A stretch of 64,000 nt of DNA from Prochlorococcus sp. MIT 1314. GTDB lineage: Bacteria; Cyanobacteriota; Cyanobacteriia; PCC-6307; Cyanobiaceae. Positions 12,550 through 23,217 of the stretch are shown here, one piece after another; the stretch's first letter is position 1; every line of letters starts with the position of its first letter. The DNA is taken from positions 1,054,001 through 1,118,000 of the forward strand of contig NZ_CP139300.1 of assembly GCF_034093315.1 (NCBI RefSeq). The letters run 5' to 3'. The notes under the pieces were generated by a model. The model was given only the letters and a program-made list of their open reading frames with translations, did no database searches and was not told the origin of the DNA. The translations under genes and the position numbers were made by a program.

Positions 12550-12981
12550 TCAAGATACAAATATTCTGTAAAGCCATCTTATAAAAGGACCTAAAATAGG
12601 CACTGGTCCAAAAGTTGGTCCACAAAAATCAAAATAATCTCTGTGCTCGTTAATTAATCCATTTTCAGCAAATAATAAACGAGTTGTGCCTGGATAAATA
12701 AATTCTTTACCCATTATTTTTAAACCCATTGTCCATTCAACAAATCCACAATTTCCACTTATTGATATTGCATGAGTTTCTAAAAAAACATCTTCACATC
12801 TTTTAACTAACTTTTCTTGAGCTTTGACATAAGACTCTAAACCCTCTGTTTTCTGGGTTGGATCTACAAAAATAACATTCTCATTATAAAATTCAGCCCA
12901 TTTTTGTTTTGTTGGTGCATCTGCACCATAAGGTTTAGTAAATAATTCTCTTAAATTATCTATAGAAATTACTCTTTTCAT
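12550..12981 (-). CDS. NTF2/SnoaL-like protein, function unknown
   Basis: 143 residues from ATG at 12981 (MKRVISIDNLRELF). The frame stays open upstream to 13071, but that extension runs through tRNA-Gly and gives an Arg/Ser-rich peptide unlike the body, so I reject it. The fold looks like the NTF2/SnoaL cone: an N-terminal helix, KWAEFYNENVIFVDPTQ, VKAQEKLV, then strands GNCGFVEWTMGLKI and GTTRLLFAENGLINEHRDYFDF. Such domains bind small hydrophobic ligands or act as isomerases. The end GPVPILGPFIRWLYRIF is hydrophobic. No catalytic role can be assigned. Confidence 0.78.
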   Translation of the reverse strand: MKRVISIDNLRELFTKPYGADAPTKQKWAEFYNENVIFVDPTQKTEGLESYVKAQEKLVKRCEDVFLETHAISISGNCGFVEWTMGLKIMGKEFIYPGTTRLLFAENGLINEHRDYFDFCGPTFGPVPILGPFIRWLYRIFVS

Positions 12982-13030
12982 TAGAAAGTTGGATATTGCT
13001 TTAGATACCTTAAGCAATACAACATAAAAA

Positions 13031-13101
13031 GCGGATGAAGAGATTCGAACTCTCGACATTCTCCTTGGCAAGGAGATGCTCTACCACTGAGCTACATCCG
13101 C
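13031..13101 (-). tRNA. tRNA-Gly (GCC)
   Basis: 71-base cloverleaf on the minus strand. Acceptor stem is GCGGATG/CATCCGC. The D arm GCTC-AGTGGTA-GAGC and the anticodon arm TCTCC-TTGCCAA-GGAGA give anticodon GCC. The T arm is GAGAG-TTCGAAT-CTCTT with one terminal G-U pair. The 3' CCA is not encoded. It lies just upstream of the NTF2-like gene on the same strand. Confidence 0.97.
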
Positions 13102-13164
13102 ATAATTCTTTTATCTTATCCTAAAAAAGGAATCAAAAATACAAATAATTAATCTTTTTTGAAA

Positions 13165-13641
13165 CTAATTTAAACTTTTGATTAAAGAACCCATTTCAAT
13201 TGCCTGCAAAGCGTAATTCCAACCAAGATTATTTTTTATTCCAGATCTTTCTAATGCCTGCTGAATAGTATCAGTAGTCAAAACACCAAATATAATTGGG
13301 ATATTATTTTCATAAGAAACCTTAGTAATACCTTTACTTGCCTCAGAAACCACGACATCATAGTGGGAAGTATCTCCTTTAATAACTGCCCCTAGCGTAA
13401 TTAAAACGTCATATTTCGATTTTTTAATTATTGATTTTGCGGCAATTGGAAGTTCTAAAGAACCAGGAACCCAAACTATATCAAGATTATTACTTGATTC
13501 TGAGATGTCAACACCGTGTCTTTTTAAACAATCTAGACATCCAGATAAAAGTTTTGTTGTAATTAAATCATTAAACCTAGCTATTACTATACCAATTTTT
13601 AATGAAGTAGTATCAGTAAAAGAGCCTTCATAAATAGCCAT
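13165..13641 (-). CDS. ribH: 6,7-dimethyl-8-ribityllumazine synthase
   Basis: Penultimate step of riboflavin synthesis: condenses a pyrimidinedione with 3,4-dihydroxy-2-butanone 4-phosphate. The 158-residue protein shows [15 protein letters not shown], the substrate-binding [13 protein letters not shown], the loop [15 protein letters not shown] with the catalytic His region, and [16 protein letters not shown]. It probably assembles as a pentamer or 60-mer, as in the family. Start MAIYEGSF is typical of cyanobacteria. Confidence 0.97.
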   Translation of the reverse strand: MAIYEGSFTDTTSLKIGIVIARFNDLITTKLLSGCLDCLKRHGVDISESSNNLDIVWVPGSLELPIAAKSIIKKSKYDVLITLGAVIKGDTSHYDVVVSEASKGITKVSYENNIPIIFGVLTTDTIQQALERSGIKNNLGWNYALQAIEMGSLIKSLN

Positions 13642-13688
13642 TTAAATTTTTATATATATTACTAGATTCTCATGAAGGGGTACTTAAT

Positions 13689-13886
13689 TCAAACTAAACC
13701 TGCAATAACACCATTAATTAGAACCAAATGAAACCAAACTCCACCTATAATTTCAACTTTTTTTATTTCTGGATTACGACGATCAGAAGGGTCAGTTTGA
13801 GTAGCATACAAATAAGGCACACCAACAACAGCTATTAAAGATGAAAACAAAAGAGCATTTATAAAGAAAAAGTTTACAGCCTGCAT
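13689..13886 (-). CDS. psbZ: Photosystem II reaction centre protein Z (PsbZ/Ycf9)
   Basis: 65-residue photosystem II subunit with two transmembrane helices, the first about residues 3-22 and the second about 45-62. Recognisable parts are SSLIAVVGVPYLYATQTDP after helix 1 and the GVWFHLVLINGVIAGLV helix 2; the order and length fit PsbZ (about 62 residues). I chose ATG at 13886 because a consensus TATAAT lies upstream at 13912-13917 and residues encoded before this ATG are not hydrophobic or PsbZ-like. In the family it stabilises PSII-antenna contacts in the thylakoid membrane. Divergent from mutS. Confidence 0.93.
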   Translation of the reverse strand: MQAVNFFFINALLFSSLIAVVGVPYLYATQTDPSDRRNPEIKKVEIIGGVWFHLVLINGVIAGLV

Positions 13887-13911
13887 AATTTTGGAATTTA
13901 CATGTATGGCT

Positions 13912-13917
13912 ATTATA
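13912..13917 (-). promoter_or_regulatory. Likely -10 element of psbZ
   Basis: A perfect TATAAT on the minus strand, 26 bases upstream of the psbZ ATG. This spacing would give a short leader of roughly 15-20 bases. No good TTGACA-like -35 box sits 16-18 bases upstream, which is common for picocyanobacterial promoters. The call is by consensus only. Confidence 0.5.
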
Positions 13918-14022
13918 TTCTCATGAAATTGCTTTTTATGGAAAAAGTTTACATACTCGTAGTGACTTGTAAAATGCAAAAAAAAAATTTCTACCTAATA
14001 TCTATTTAGGAATTAAAAAAGT

Positions 14023-16764
14023 ATGCAAGAAGATACGATAATTCAAAAAAATTTATTTGCGATTAGTAATGATGATAATGAACAAAAAGAAATGACAAAA
14101 ATTCCAGAAGATTTATCTTTGGAAGATTTAAAAAAAGAATCGCAAAAAAGACCCAGACAAAGAAAAAATTCAACTAATTTAATAAATAAATTCAAGACTG
14201 ATTTAATTTCAAATAACAAAAATGTTTGCATCAATGAAGAATCTTATAGCTATAAAACAGTTTCAAAACTGAAATTAACTCCTGTAATGAAGCATTATGT
14301 AACTCTAAAAGAAGAAAATAAAGATAGGTTATTACTTTATAGATTAGGAGATTTTTTTGAATGTTTTTTTGAGGACGCTGTATTAATATCTAACCTTTTA
14401 GAAATTACGCTTACAAGTAAAGATGCTGGCAAAGAGATTGGTAAGATCCCTATGGCAGGGGTTCCCCATCATGCAATGGAGAGATACTGTGCTGATTTAA
14501 TTAAAAAAAATTATTCTGTGGTTATATGCGATCAATTAGAAAAAAGTTCTGGAAATTATGGGACTCCAATTAAAAGAGGAATAACAAGAATAATAACTCC
14601 TGGAACTGTAATTGAAGAGGGGATGTTGATAGCAAAGAAAAATAATTGGATTACTGCTATTTACTTATCAGAAGAAAACTCAGATGAATCTTATGAATGG
14701 GGTATATCAAAAGCTGATGTAAGCACAGGAGAATTAATAACTTTAGAAGGCCAATCTCTGTCAAAACTATTTGATGAAATTATTAAATTAGATTCTTCAG
14801 AAATCATTGTAGGAAGCAATGCAGTAAGAGATTTATTAATCAAAGGAAATACTCAAATTACATATACTGTTTCTCAAGAGACTAATTTTGGAATTAATGA
14901 AGCAAATTATCTAATAAAAAATTATTTCCAAATTGCAAACCTAGAGGGAATAGGACTTAAAAATTTAAACAATGCAACTAGATCACTTGGAGGTTTATTA
15001 AATTATTTAGAAAAAATTAATCCTTCAAATTTAGATAAAGATTCTTCTTTAAAAATCTCATTAGACTTTCCACAAATCCAATATGGTCACAACAAATTAA
15101 TTATTGATTATCAAACTCAAAAAAACTTAGAAATCAAAAATACACAACGAGAAAACAATTATGTAGGTTCGCTACTATGGAGTATTGATAGGACGTATAC
15201 CTGCATGGGTGCAAGGTGTTTAAGAAGGTGGATAGATTCACCACTATTAAACGTTAATGAAATTTATAAAAGACAAAATATAATTACAAACTTTCTTGAA
15301 TCTAAAAAATTACGTACAGATACCCAAAATTTACTAAGAGCAATGGGGGATTTAGAAAGACTTGCAGGTAGAGCTTGTGCAGGTCATGCAAGTCCCAGAG
15401 ACTTAATTGCAATAGCTGAAGGTTTAAAAAAATTGCCTAGACTACAATCCATAATTGAATTATTTAAATATGATCTCCCAGATTGGACTGATCAATTAAA
15501 AAATATTGATGAAGGACTCCTAGAATTAGCTGATACTATAAGTTTTAAACTAGTAGAAAATCCTCCTCTAAATATTAGTGAGGGAGGCATGATCCACGAT
15601 GGTGTTGACAATATATTAGATGGTTTACGCAATTTAATGGATGATTACTCTGAGTGGCTAAATAAAGAGGAATTAAAGGAAAGGAAAATTAGCAAAATTT
15701 CAAACCTAAAAATTCAATTTCATAAAAATTTTGGTTATTACATTTCTATAAATAAGTCAAAAGTTAATTTAGCTCCACAGCATTGGATCAAAAGGCAAAC
15801 TCTTACTAATGAAGAAAGGTATATCACTTCAGAAATTAAAAATAAAGAAAATAAGATTTTCCAAATAAAAAGTAGAGCTTCATCAAAAGAATATGAAATT
15901 TTCTGCGAATTAAGAAATATAGTTGCTGAAAAAACAAAACAAATAAGATCAATCGCAAAAGCCATAGCATCTCTTGATGCACTACTTGGTTTATCAATTA
16001 CTGCAGTAGAAAACAATTTTATAAAACCTTCATTAATACCAATAAATGATTCAATGACAAAAAATAGTACAAAAATTATCGCAGGAAGAAATCCAATTGT
16101 GGAGCAATTATTAAGTGATAAAAAGTTTGTAGCAAACGATATCTCTTTTGAGGATAATCAAAAATTAATTATATTAACGGGTCCCAATGCAAGCGGAAAA
16201 AGTTGCTTTATAAGGCAACTTGGTTTAATACAAATTCTCGCACAAATTGGTAGCTTTATTCCTGCTAATAATGCTGAAATCAAGATTGCAGATAGGATTT
16301 TCACAAGAATTGGGGCAGTTGATGATCAATCATCTGGACAATCAACATTTATGGTAGAAATGTCTGAAACTGCATCAATTCTAAACCAGGCAACTTCTAG
16401 CTCACTAGTTTTACTTGATGAGATAGGCAGAGGGACATCTACTTTTGATGGACTTTCAATAGCTTGGTCAGTAAGTGAATATCTTGCAAAAAAAATTCAA
16501 TGTAATACTATTTTTGCTACGCACTATCATGAGCTGAATTATTTAAAAAATTCAAATAAGAATATACAAAATTTTCAAGTTTTAGTAGAACAAAATAACG
16601 ATCAGCTAATCTTTAGCCACAGGATTGTTAAAGGGGGTTCAAACAAAAGCTATGGCATAGAAGCAGCTAAATTAGCAGGAGTTCCAAAAGAAGTTTTAGA
16701 AAAAGCAAAATCAGTTTTAAATTCTTTAGAAGAAAACAACAAATTAAATTATGATATTAAGTAG
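14023..16764 (+). CDS. mutS: DNA mismatch repair protein MutS
   Basis: Recognises base mismatches and small loops. The 913-residue protein begins with about 75 low-complexity, Lys/Asn-rich residues not found in E. coli MutS. Domain I then has the mismatch-reading F-x-E within [14 protein letters not shown], which marks it as MutS1. Later parts include [15 protein letters not shown], the P-loop TGPNASGKS near residue 718, [28 protein letters not shown] and [10 protein letters not shown]. All ATPase motifs are intact. It is divergent from psbZ; the start lies behind an AGGA at 14008-14011, a plausible Shine-Dalgarno site. Confidence 0.97.
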   Translation: MQEDTIIQKNLFAISNDDNEQKEMTKIPEDLSLEDLKKESQKRPRQRKNSTNLINKFKTDLISNNKNVCINEESYSYKTVSKLKLTPVMKHYVTLKEENKDRLLLYRLGDFFECFFEDAVLISNLLEITLTSKDAGKEIGKIPMAGVPHHAMERYCADLIKKNYSVVICDQLEKSSGNYGTPIKRGITRIITPGTVIEEGMLIAKKNNWITAIYLSEENSDESYEWGISKADVSTGELITLEGQSLSKLFDEIIKLDSSEIIVGSNAVRDLLIKGNTQITYTVSQETNFGINEANYLIKNYFQIANLEGIGLKNLNNATRSLGGLLNYLEKINPSNLDKDSSLKISLDFPQIQYGHNKLIIDYQTQKNLEIKNTQRENNYVGSLLWSIDRTYTCMGARCLRRWIDSPLLNVNEIYKRQNIITNFLESKKLRTDTQNLLRAMGDLERLAGRACAGHASPRDLIAIAEGLKKLPRLQSIIELFKYDLPDWTDQLKNIDEGLLELADTISFKLVENPPLNISEGGMIHDGVDNILDGLRNLMDDYSEWLNKEELKERKISKISNLKIQFHKNFGYYISINKSKVNLAPQHWIKRQTLTNEERYITSEIKNKENKIFQIKSRASSKEYEIFCELRNIVAEKTKQIRSIAKAIASLDALLGLSITAVENNFIKPSLIPINDSMTKNSTKIIAGRNPIVEQLLSDKKFVANDISFEDNQKLIILTGPNASGKSCFIRQLGLIQILAQIGSFIPANNAEIKIADRIFTRIGAVDDQSSGQSTFMVEMSETASILNQATSSSLVLLDEIGRGTSTFDGLSIAWSVSEYLAKKIQCNTIFATHYHELNYLKNSNKNIQNFQVLVEQNNDQLIFSHRIVKGGSNKSYGIEAAKLAGVPKEVLEKAKSVLNSLEENNKLNYDIK

Positions 16765-16795
16765 ATTTTTGATATTTTTCTCAAATAAATACTTT

Positions 16796-17419
16796 TTAAA
16801 TTGTTTCCCTCAATAAGGCGTTAACCGCAGCGGCTGCCATTGCAGCACCTCCTCTAGTTGAATTCAAAACAATTCTAGGAAGATCGGTGGAAATCAGTTT
16901 GTTTTTGCTATTCTCTACTCCAATAAATCCAACAGGCATTCCGATAATTAAACTAGGTAAATCTTTTGCATTTTCTAAAATATCAATTAAATAAGTTAAC
17001 GCTGTAGGCGAACTGCCAATAACTACAATAGGAGATTTGCTTCCAGAATTTATAGCGGATAACTCCTTCCAACCTTCACTTAAGCCATATGCAGTTTTAG
17101 TTAAGTTTGTATGATTATTTTTTCCAAACCACATTCTAGCGGTGAATACTTTATTCCTAGTTGTATTTTCTGCCATGGATTTTATTGCTGCTGCTGCCAT
17201 ATCGGTATCAGTTAAGATAGGAGCACCATTTTTAAGTGCCTGAAGACCCTTTTCACAAGCACCTTCACTAAAATTTACAAGATTTTGAACTGTAAAATCT
17301 CCTGAAGTATGAACTAATCTCTCTAGTACTTTTTTTTCCAAATAATTTAAATCATTGGCTACTAAACGAGATCTTATGAATCTGATGCTTTCCAAAAAAA
17401 TTGGATGATCTATTACCAT
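16796..17419 (-). CDS. cobH: Precorrin-8X methylmutase (CobH/CbiC)
   Basis: Moves a methyl group from C11 to C12 of precorrin-8X to make hydrogenobyrinate (or the cobalt form), in cobalamin (pseudo-B12) synthesis. The 207-residue protein has the catalytic His in RLVHTSGDF, the LTDTDMAAAAIKSM segment, GSSPTALTYLIDIL and IIGMPVGFIGVENSK. Length is normal. Whether it acts on the cobalt-containing or cobalt-free substrate cannot be told from sequence; CbiC is the alternative name. Convergent with mutS, divergent from holA. Confidence 0.95.
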   Translation of the reverse strand: MVIDHPIFLESIRFIRSRLVANDLNYLEKKVLERLVHTSGDFTVQNLVNFSEGACEKGLQALKNGAPILTDTDMAAAAIKSMAENTTRNKVFTARMWFGKNNHTNLTKTAYGLSEGWKELSAINSGSKSPIVVIGSSPTALTYLIDILENAKDLPSLIIGMPVGFIGVENSKNKLISTDLPRIVLNSTRGGAAMAAAAVNALLRETI

Positions 17420-17477
17420 TAAATTTAATTTGTGTTAGAAGTAATCATAGTTAAAATATGGTTTTTATTGAGCTATT

Positions 17478-18479
17478 ATGCCAATACAAATATTATGGGG
17501 TAATGATCTAAATGCTCAAAATACATTTATTCAAAAATTAATTGATGCGGAAGTATCCAAAGAATGGAAAGAAATAAACGTAACTAATTTAAATGGAGAT
17601 GATGATGAGCAAGTCAATAAAGCTTTTGATGAAGTTCTTACACCTCCTTTTGGAGATGGATACAGAATAGTTACATTGAAAAATAATCCCATTTTTACTG
17701 CCAAAAATGAAGATCTAAGAACTAAATTTGAAAAAATTCATGACAATATACCTCAAAATACTTATTTCATTTTGCAAAATACAAAAAAACCAGATTCAAG
17801 ACTAAAGAGTACTAAATTTCTACAAAAACTTATCAAAAATAATTTAGCCAAAGAAAAATCATTTTCTTTACCAGAAATCTGGGACTATGAGGGCCAAAAA
17901 AGATTTTTAGAAGATGCCGCAAATGAAATGAATATCAAAATTGATAAAAATGCAGCTGAATTAATTATTGATTCAGTTGGTAATGACAGCTTTAAACTAA
18001 TAAATGAATTAGCCAAAGCTAAAACATACCTCTCTGCAGTATCAAGTGATTCGAATTCACAACTTTTTCTTAAAAGTAATGATGTAAAAAAAATATTTAG
18101 TGATCATCAATCCAATATTTTCAAAATCATTGATCTTCTCTTACAAAAAAATATTAATGAAAGTCTAATTGAAATAAATTATTCCCTACAAAAAGGAGAT
18201 CCTGCTTTAAAACTAAATGCAGGTTTAATTAGTCAAATAAGAATTCATACAATCATAAAATTAGCAATTAATTCTGGGAACTTTAATGCAGAAAAGATTT
18301 CTAATCTTGCAGGCATTTCTAATCCAAAAAGGATTTTTTTTATTAGAAAAAAAGTAAAAAATATATCGCAAGAATATTTGATTAATTTAATGAGTAATTT
18401 ATTAAACATTGAATCACTACTAAAAAAAGGTAATAATCCTATAAACGTTTTTACGGAAAATTTAATTAATTTAAGTTAA
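17478..18479 (+). CDS. holA: DNA polymerase III delta subunit
   Basis: Delta is the clamp-opening subunit of the clamp loader. The 333-residue protein follows the HolA plan: an N-terminal AAA+-like domain without a functional P-loop (MPIQILWGNDLNAQNTFIQ), a middle helical part (FLEDAANEMNIKIDKNAAELIIDSVGND) and the C-terminal collar (KGDPALKLNAGLISQIR). Sequence conservation in this family is low, so the call rests on the pattern and on the 39-base spacing to lysC, a cyanobacterial neighbourhood I regard as usual. Confidence 0.85.
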   Translation: MPIQILWGNDLNAQNTFIQKLIDAEVSKEWKEINVTNLNGDDDEQVNKAFDEVLTPPFGDGYRIVTLKNNPIFTAKNEDLRTKFEKIHDNIPQNTYFILQNTKKPDSRLKSTKFLQKLIKNNLAKEKSFSLPEIWDYEGQKRFLEDAANEMNIKIDKNAAELIIDSVGNDSFKLINELAKAKTYLSAVSSDSNSQLFLKSNDVKKIFSDHQSNIFKIIDLLLQKNINESLIEINYSLQKGDPALKLNAGLISQIRIHTIIKLAINSGNFNAEKISNLAGISNPKRIFFIRKKVKNISQEYLINLMSNLLNIESLLKKGNNPINVFTENLINLS

Positions 18480-18518
18480 CCAAATTATAAGTTTAAGAAT
18501 TTACATTATGATTTAAAT

Positions 18519-20279
18519 ATGGCTTTACTAGTAAAAAAATTTGGCGGAACTTCTGTCGGTGATATTAAAAAAATTAAAAATATTGCAACTAGCATTTGTC
18601 AAAGCAAAGAATCAGGAAATGAAATTGTCGTAGTCGTCTCTGCAATGGGCCATACTACAGATAATTTAAATAGTTTAGCGGAATTAATAAGCAAAAATCC
18701 CAATCGCAGGGAATTGGATATGCTTCTCTCAACTGGAGAGCAAGTAACCATAGCACTTCTCTCAATGGCATTAAATGAATATGGAATACCTGCAATTTCC
18801 ATGACCGGTAGCCAAGTAGGAATTATTACTGAATCAATACATGGGAAAGCAAGAATTCTGGATATTAAAACAGAAAGAATCCAAAATTATATAGATCAGG
18901 GTTTTGTAGTTGTAGTTGCTGGATTTCAAGGAACAACATTAAGCCATACTGGATCAATGGAAATTACTACCTTAGGTAGAGGTGGTTCAGATACCTCCGC
19001 AGTAGCTTTATCAACAGCTTTAGGAGCTGAAACTTGCGAAATTTATACAGACGTACCAGGAGTTCTTACTACTGATCCGAGAATTGTTGCCAATGCAAAA
19101 CTATTAGATGAAATTAGTTGTGAAGAAATGCTTGAACTTGCAAGCGTCGGTGCTTCAGTTCTTCATCCAAGAGCTGTAGAAATTGCCCGCAATTATGGAA
19201 TTAAATTATGCGTCAAATCAAGCCAAAGCGAATCAAGTGGAACTCTCCTAGAAAGCCAAATCCAACCTCTCCCCCTAAAAAGAGGAAGCTTAGAATTAAC
19301 AAAAACAGTAAATAGTCTTGAAGTATTAGAAAACCAAGCAATATTCAGTCTCTCAAATATTCCTGATAGGCCTGGGATTGCAGCACAAATATTTGAAAAG
19401 CTATCAGAAGCAAGTATTAACGTAGATTTAATAATACAAGCAACACACGATGGAAATAATAACGATATTACATTTACTGTAAGTGAATTAGAAGTTAAAA
19501 AAACTGCAGAACAATGTGAACTGATAACTAGTCAATTAGGAGGCGAATACAATCTAAAAACAAACATGACTAAATTGAGTATTCAAGGAGCAGGCATTAT
19601 GGGTAGGCCAAGTGTTTCAGCTGATTTATTTGATACTTTATCTCAAGCAAATATAAATGTAAGGTTAATAGCTACTAGTGAAATTAAAGTAAGCTGCGTA
19701 ATTGAAATTAATAATCTTACAAAAGCTATTAGATTTGTTGCCGAGAAATTTAAGTTATCCGATACACAAATATTAGTTAATCCAATTTACGAAAAACAAG
19801 ATCAACCTGAAGTAAGAGGAATTGCATTAGATAAAAACCAAGTTCAAGTCAGTTTTCGAAAACTGCCTGATCGTCCAGGTGTGGCAGCATCAATATGCCT
19901 AGCATTAGCTGAAAATAATTTACTTTTCGATACTATCGTGCAATCTGAAAGAATTTCCTCTTCAAAAACTAAGGATATTAGTCTTACTATGAATAAGCAA
20001 GATAGGAGCAAAGCTAACTTAGTTTTTGAGGCCTTAACAAAGAAATTACCTGGTTCATACATTGAAGATGGCCCTGCAATAGCCAAAGTAAGCACTGTAG
20101 GAGCAGGAATGGCATTTAAGGTCGGAACAGCTGGAAAAATATTTAGAGCACTGGCTGACCAAAATATCAATATTGAAATGATTGCCACTAGTGAAATTAG
20201 AACTTCATGTATTGTCTTAGAAAAAGATTGTGACAAAGCAGTTAATGCTATTCACAATCATTTCCAATTGGATAAATAA
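18519..20279 (+). CDS. lysC: Aspartate kinase with four ACT domains
   Basis: Phosphorylates aspartate, the entry step for lysine, threonine and methionine. The 586 residues start MALLVKKFGGTSVGD, the ATP-binding signature. The kinase domain contains VSAMGHTTDNLN, LSTGEQVTIALLS and TTLGRGGSDTSAVAL. Four ACT-type regulatory units follow in two pairs: FSLSNIPDRPGIAAQIF, LSIQGAGIMGRPSVSADLF, VSFRKLPDRPGVAASIC and VSTVGAGMAFKVGTAGKIF. The duplicated ACT pair is a cyanobacterial architecture and implies feedback control by lysine and/or threonine. asd and dapA, the next pathway steps, lie at 26291-28221. Confidence 0.97.
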   Translation: MALLVKKFGGTSVGDIKKIKNIATSICQSKESGNEIVVVVSAMGHTTDNLNSLAELISKNPNRRELDMLLSTGEQVTIALLSMALNEYGIPAISMTGSQVGIITESIHGKARILDIKTERIQNYIDQGFVVVVAGFQGTTLSHTGSMEITTLGRGGSDTSAVALSTALGAETCEIYTDVPGVLTTDPRIVANAKLLDEISCEEMLELASVGASVLHPRAVEIARNYGIKLCVKSSQSESSGTLLESQIQPLPLKRGSLELTKTVNSLEVLENQAIFSLSNIPDRPGIAAQIFEKLSEASINVDLIIQATHDGNNNDITFTVSELEVKKTAEQCELITSQLGGEYNLKTNMTKLSIQGAGIMGRPSVSADLFDTLSQANINVRLIATSEIKVSCVIEINNLTKAIRFVAEKFKLSDTQILVNPIYEKQDQPEVRGIALDKNQVQVSFRKLPDRPGVAASICLALAENNLLFDTIVQSERISSSKTKDISLTMNKQDRSKANLVFEALTKKLPGSYIEDGPAIAKVSTVGAGMAFKVGTAGKIFRALADQNINIEMIATSEIRTSCIVLEKDCDKAVNAIHNHFQLDK

Positions 20280-20285
20280 GTTCTT

Positions 20286-22325
20286 TTAGCTATTTCTTGC
20301 CATTTTTTGTCTTAATTTTTTGATTCTATCCCTCAAATTTGCTGCTTCTTCAAAATTCAACTCTTTTGCAGCATCTTTCATTTTAATTTCTAACTTCTCT
20401 ATTAAGTCAGGTAATTCTTCTAGCAAACATTGATTGTCGCTAGCATTAAGAATTGCATCTGTATTGTTATTAACTATATTTATTAAATCTTTAGATAAAC
20501 CGCCAGCATCTAATTTTCTAGAAAGTTCTAGAAAAGATAATATTGAATTTTCTATTTTTTTACCTGCAGGTTTTGGAGTAATACCATTAACCTGATTATA
20601 TTTTTTTTGAATAGTTCGTCTTCTTTCAGTTTCAGATATTGCTCTTTTCATTGAATCTGTGAAGTTATCTGCATAAAGCAAGGCAACACCATCAACATGT
20701 CTGGCAGCTCTTCCAATTGTTTGAATCAATGATCTTTCTGCCCTCAAAAAACCTTCTTTATCAGCATCTAAAATGGCAACTAATGACACCTCAGGGAGAT
20801 CTAAGCCCTCTCTTAATAAATTAACTCCTACTAAAACATCATATTCACCCATTCTGAGGTCTTGAATAATTTCAATTCTTTCAATTGAGTGAATTTCAGA
20901 ATGCAAATATCTAACTCTTACTTTATTTTCAGATAAAAAATCAGTTAAATCTTCAGCCATTCTCTTAGTAAGGGTAGTAACTAGAACTCTTTGATTCTTT
21001 TCAGCTCTAATTCTTATTTCAGATAATAGATCTTCTACTTGGCCCTCACTAGGTCTTACGTCAATTACGGGGTCTAATACCCCAGTTGGTCTTATAACTT
21101 GCTCAACAAATTCACCATCACATTGATCTAATTCCCATTGCCCAGGAGTTGCACTTATGAATAATGTCTGCTTTGATTTTTCCCAAAACTCCTCACATTT
21201 TAAAGGTCTATTATCTGCGGCACTTGGCAATCTAAAACCATGATCAATTAAAACTTTTTTTCTAGATTGATCACCGTTGTACATTGCATGTAGTTGCGGA
21301 CATGTCACATGACTCTCATCTACTACCAACAACCAATCTTTTGGGAAATAATCTATTAGACATTCTGGAGGTGAACCTTCCTCCCTTCCTGATAAATGAC
21401 GAGCATAATTCTCAACCCCATTACAATAACCGACCTCTTTTAGCATTTCTAAATCATATTTTGTGCGTTGTTCTAGCCGTTGAGCCTCTAATAATTTTCC
21501 TTCGCATGTGAATTTGTCGAGTTGAGTTTTCAATTCACTTCTAATTGCACTTATTGCACTCTCAAGTCTTTCTTTTGGAGTAACAAAATGCTTTGCAGGA
21601 TAAACGCTAACTTGTTCTAAACTTTCCAGTATCTCTCCAGTAGTAGGGTCAACATATCTAATAGCTTCGACTTCATCACCAAATAATTCAATTCTTATCA
21701 ATCTATCTTCATAAGCAGGACCAATTTCTAAAACATCGCCTTTAATCCTAAATCTACCTCTAGTAATTTCAATATCATTTCTAGTATATTGATTTTCTAC
21801 AAGCGACCTTAAAGAAGAACGTAGATTTATAGATTTTCCAACTTCAAATTTAACTGCAGCTTTTAAATATTCACTTGGGATACCAAGACCATATATACAA
21901 CTTATGGATGCAACAACAATTACATCTTTTCTCTCAAATAATGAGCGTGTTGCAGAATGTCTCAGCATATCTATTTCTTCATTAATTGAAGCTGTTTTAG
22001 CTATGTACGTATCGCTTACAGGGACATAAGCTTCAGGTTGATAATAATCGTAGTAAGAAATGAAGTACTCAACAGCATTTTTTGGAAAGAACTCCCTTAA
22101 TTCATTACATAGTTGTGCAGCTAATGTTTTGTTATGAGCCAATACAAGAGCTGGCCTTCCAGTTTGTTGAATTACATTAGCAATAGTAAATGTTTTACCA
22201 GTACCAGTAGCACCTAAAAGAGTCTGAAACTCTTTCCCGCTATTAACTCCTCTAACTAATTTTTTTATAGCCTCAGGTTGATCTCCATTTGGTTCATAAG
22301 GAGCTTGAAGCTTATAGTTGTTCAT
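20286..22325 (-). CDS. uvrB: UvrABC excision repair protein B
   Basis: Damage-verifying helicase of nucleotide excision repair. I start it at ATG 22325 ([19 protein letters not shown], 679 residues); the codon before it is TTG. The N-terminus has [10 protein letters not shown] as Walker A, and the beta-hairpin region has [19 protein letters not shown]. Helicase motifs include [37 protein letters not shown] and TIGRAARH. The C-terminal UVR domain for UvrC contact is [21 protein letters not shown] perfect 28-bp palindrome ends 13 bases upstream of this start. Confidence 0.98.
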   Translation of the reverse strand: MNNYKLQAPYEPNGDQPEAIKKLVRGVNSGKEFQTLLGATGTGKTFTIANVIQQTGRPALVLAHNKTLAAQLCNELREFFPKNAVEYFISYYDYYQPEAYVPVSDTYIAKTASINEEIDMLRHSATRSLFERKDVIVVASISCIYGLGIPSEYLKAAVKFEVGKSINLRSSLRSLVENQYTRNDIEITRGRFRIKGDVLEIGPAYEDRLIRIELFGDEVEAIRYVDPTTGEILESLEQVSVYPAKHFVTPKERLESAISAIRSELKTQLDKFTCEGKLLEAQRLEQRTKYDLEMLKEVGYCNGVENYARHLSGREEGSPPECLIDYFPKDWLLVVDESHVTCPQLHAMYNGDQSRKKVLIDHGFRLPSAADNRPLKCEEFWEKSKQTLFISATPGQWELDQCDGEFVEQVIRPTGVLDPVIDVRPSEGQVEDLLSEIRIRAEKNQRVLVTTLTKRMAEDLTDFLSENKVRVRYLHSEIHSIERIEIIQDLRMGEYDVLVGVNLLREGLDLPEVSLVAILDADKEGFLRAERSLIQTIGRAARHVDGVALLYADNFTDSMKRAISETERRRTIQKKYNQVNGITPKPAGKKIENSILSFLELSRKLDAGGLSKDLINIVNNNTDAILNASDNQCLLEELPDLIEKLEIKMKDAAKELNFEEAANLRDRIKKLRQKMARNS

Positions 22326-22338
22326 CAAGCTAGTAGCT

Positions 22339-22366
22339 AAATTTCTTAGGATATCCTAAGAAATTT
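22339..22366. promoter_or_regulatory. Perfect 28-bp palindrome between ycf23 and uvrB
   Basis: The half-site AAATTTCTTAGGAT is followed at once by its exact reverse complement. The palindrome covers the ycf23 stop codon (22356-22358) and ends 13 bases before the uvrB ATG; both genes read leftward. In RNA it can form a hairpin of up to 12 pairs with a tight loop. On the minus strand only three T residues follow, so it is a weak match to an intrinsic terminator. It could equally be a DNA operator for uvrB or an mRNA structure. Confidence 0.75.
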
Positions 22367-23132
22367 TTTCGCTAATTATTGAATTTTTCAAAGATTCTTT
22401 TAAGCCCCTAACAACCGCAATCATTGATATTAAATCATCTAATTTATTAACTGCAGATCCAACGCCAACTGCTGAGGCTCCGCAAGATATTGCTAGTGGA
22501 CAAGTTACTTGGCTTAATCCAGAAGCACTCATAATTGGTATCGTTACAGATTGTTTCTTAAATTCTTGATGAATAGCATAGGTAGCTGCAAGAGTCGGTA
22601 CTGACTTTTCAAAAAGGCCTTGGATTCCAGATGAATAAGGACAAGAACTTGTGCCACCTTCTGTTTGAATAATATCAACACCTTCCTGTACTAGCTTTAT
22701 TGCAAGATCAACTTGTTTATCAATATGAATAGTATGAGGAACAGTTACTGATAAGGGAACATTAGGTAATAGATCCCTTGTTTCTCGAGTTATGTTTAAG
22801 ACTTTTTCATCTGAAAAATTAATGCCTTTTTCATAAAAAGTATCGTAATTTCCTATCTCTATTAATGAGGCTCCTGCTTTTACAGAATCTATAAAACATT
22901 TCGGCACTACTGAACTCACACATACGGGTAATGAGGAATTCTTAAGTACCAGATCAACGAGCTCAGGTTTACAAGCAATATCGACAAGATCTGCACCTCC
23001 TAATGAAGCAGCCTCAACAATTGTTTTCACAGATTGAACATCAAAATTATTCAATCCTGAAATAACTTTGAGTAAAGATTTACTTCTCAACTCTTCTTTA
23101 ATAGTTTGTGGCAAAAGATTAATCAGACTCAT
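22356..23132 (-). CDS. ycf23: Ycf23/DUF561 family protein
   Basis: 258-residue TIM-barrel-like protein of the Ycf23 (DUF561) family, found in cyanobacteria and some algal plastids. Visible parts are LLKVISGLNNFDVQSVKTIVEAAS, GGADLVDIACKP, PVCVSSVVP, VKAGASLIEIGNYD, DIIQTEGGTSS and PIMSASGLSQVTCPLAISCGASAVGVGSAV, the last resembling a phosphate-binding end of a barrel. The biochemical role is unknown to me. Its stop lies inside the palindrome upstream of uvrB. Confidence 0.88.
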   Translation of the reverse strand: MSLINLLPQTIKEELRSKSLLKVISGLNNFDVQSVKTIVEAASLGGADLVDIACKPELVDLVLKNSSLPVCVSSVVPKCFIDSVKAGASLIEIGNYDTFYEKGINFSDEKVLNITRETRDLLPNVPLSVTVPHTIHIDKQVDLAIKLVQEGVDIIQTEGGTSSCPYSSGIQGLFEKSVPTLAATYAIHQEFKKQSVTIPIMSASGLSQVTCPLAISCGASAVGVGSAVNKLDDLISMIAVVRGLKESLKNSIISEKIS

Positions 23133-23217
23133 TTACTTAATGAATTTATTACCTGATTGTGACATTGTTTTAGTAAAACAGTGCATTTTTTAAAAAATAT
23201 TATCTGAGCAACACAAA

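Noticed and set aside
12982-13071. 30-codon N-terminal extension of the NTF2-like gene
   Set aside because: It runs through tRNA-Gly and yields an Arg/Ser-rich peptide; ATG 12981 is the sensible start.
13887-13979. 31-codon N-terminal extension of psbZ
   Set aside because: It contains the TATAAT element and is not PsbZ-like; normal PsbZ is about 62 residues.
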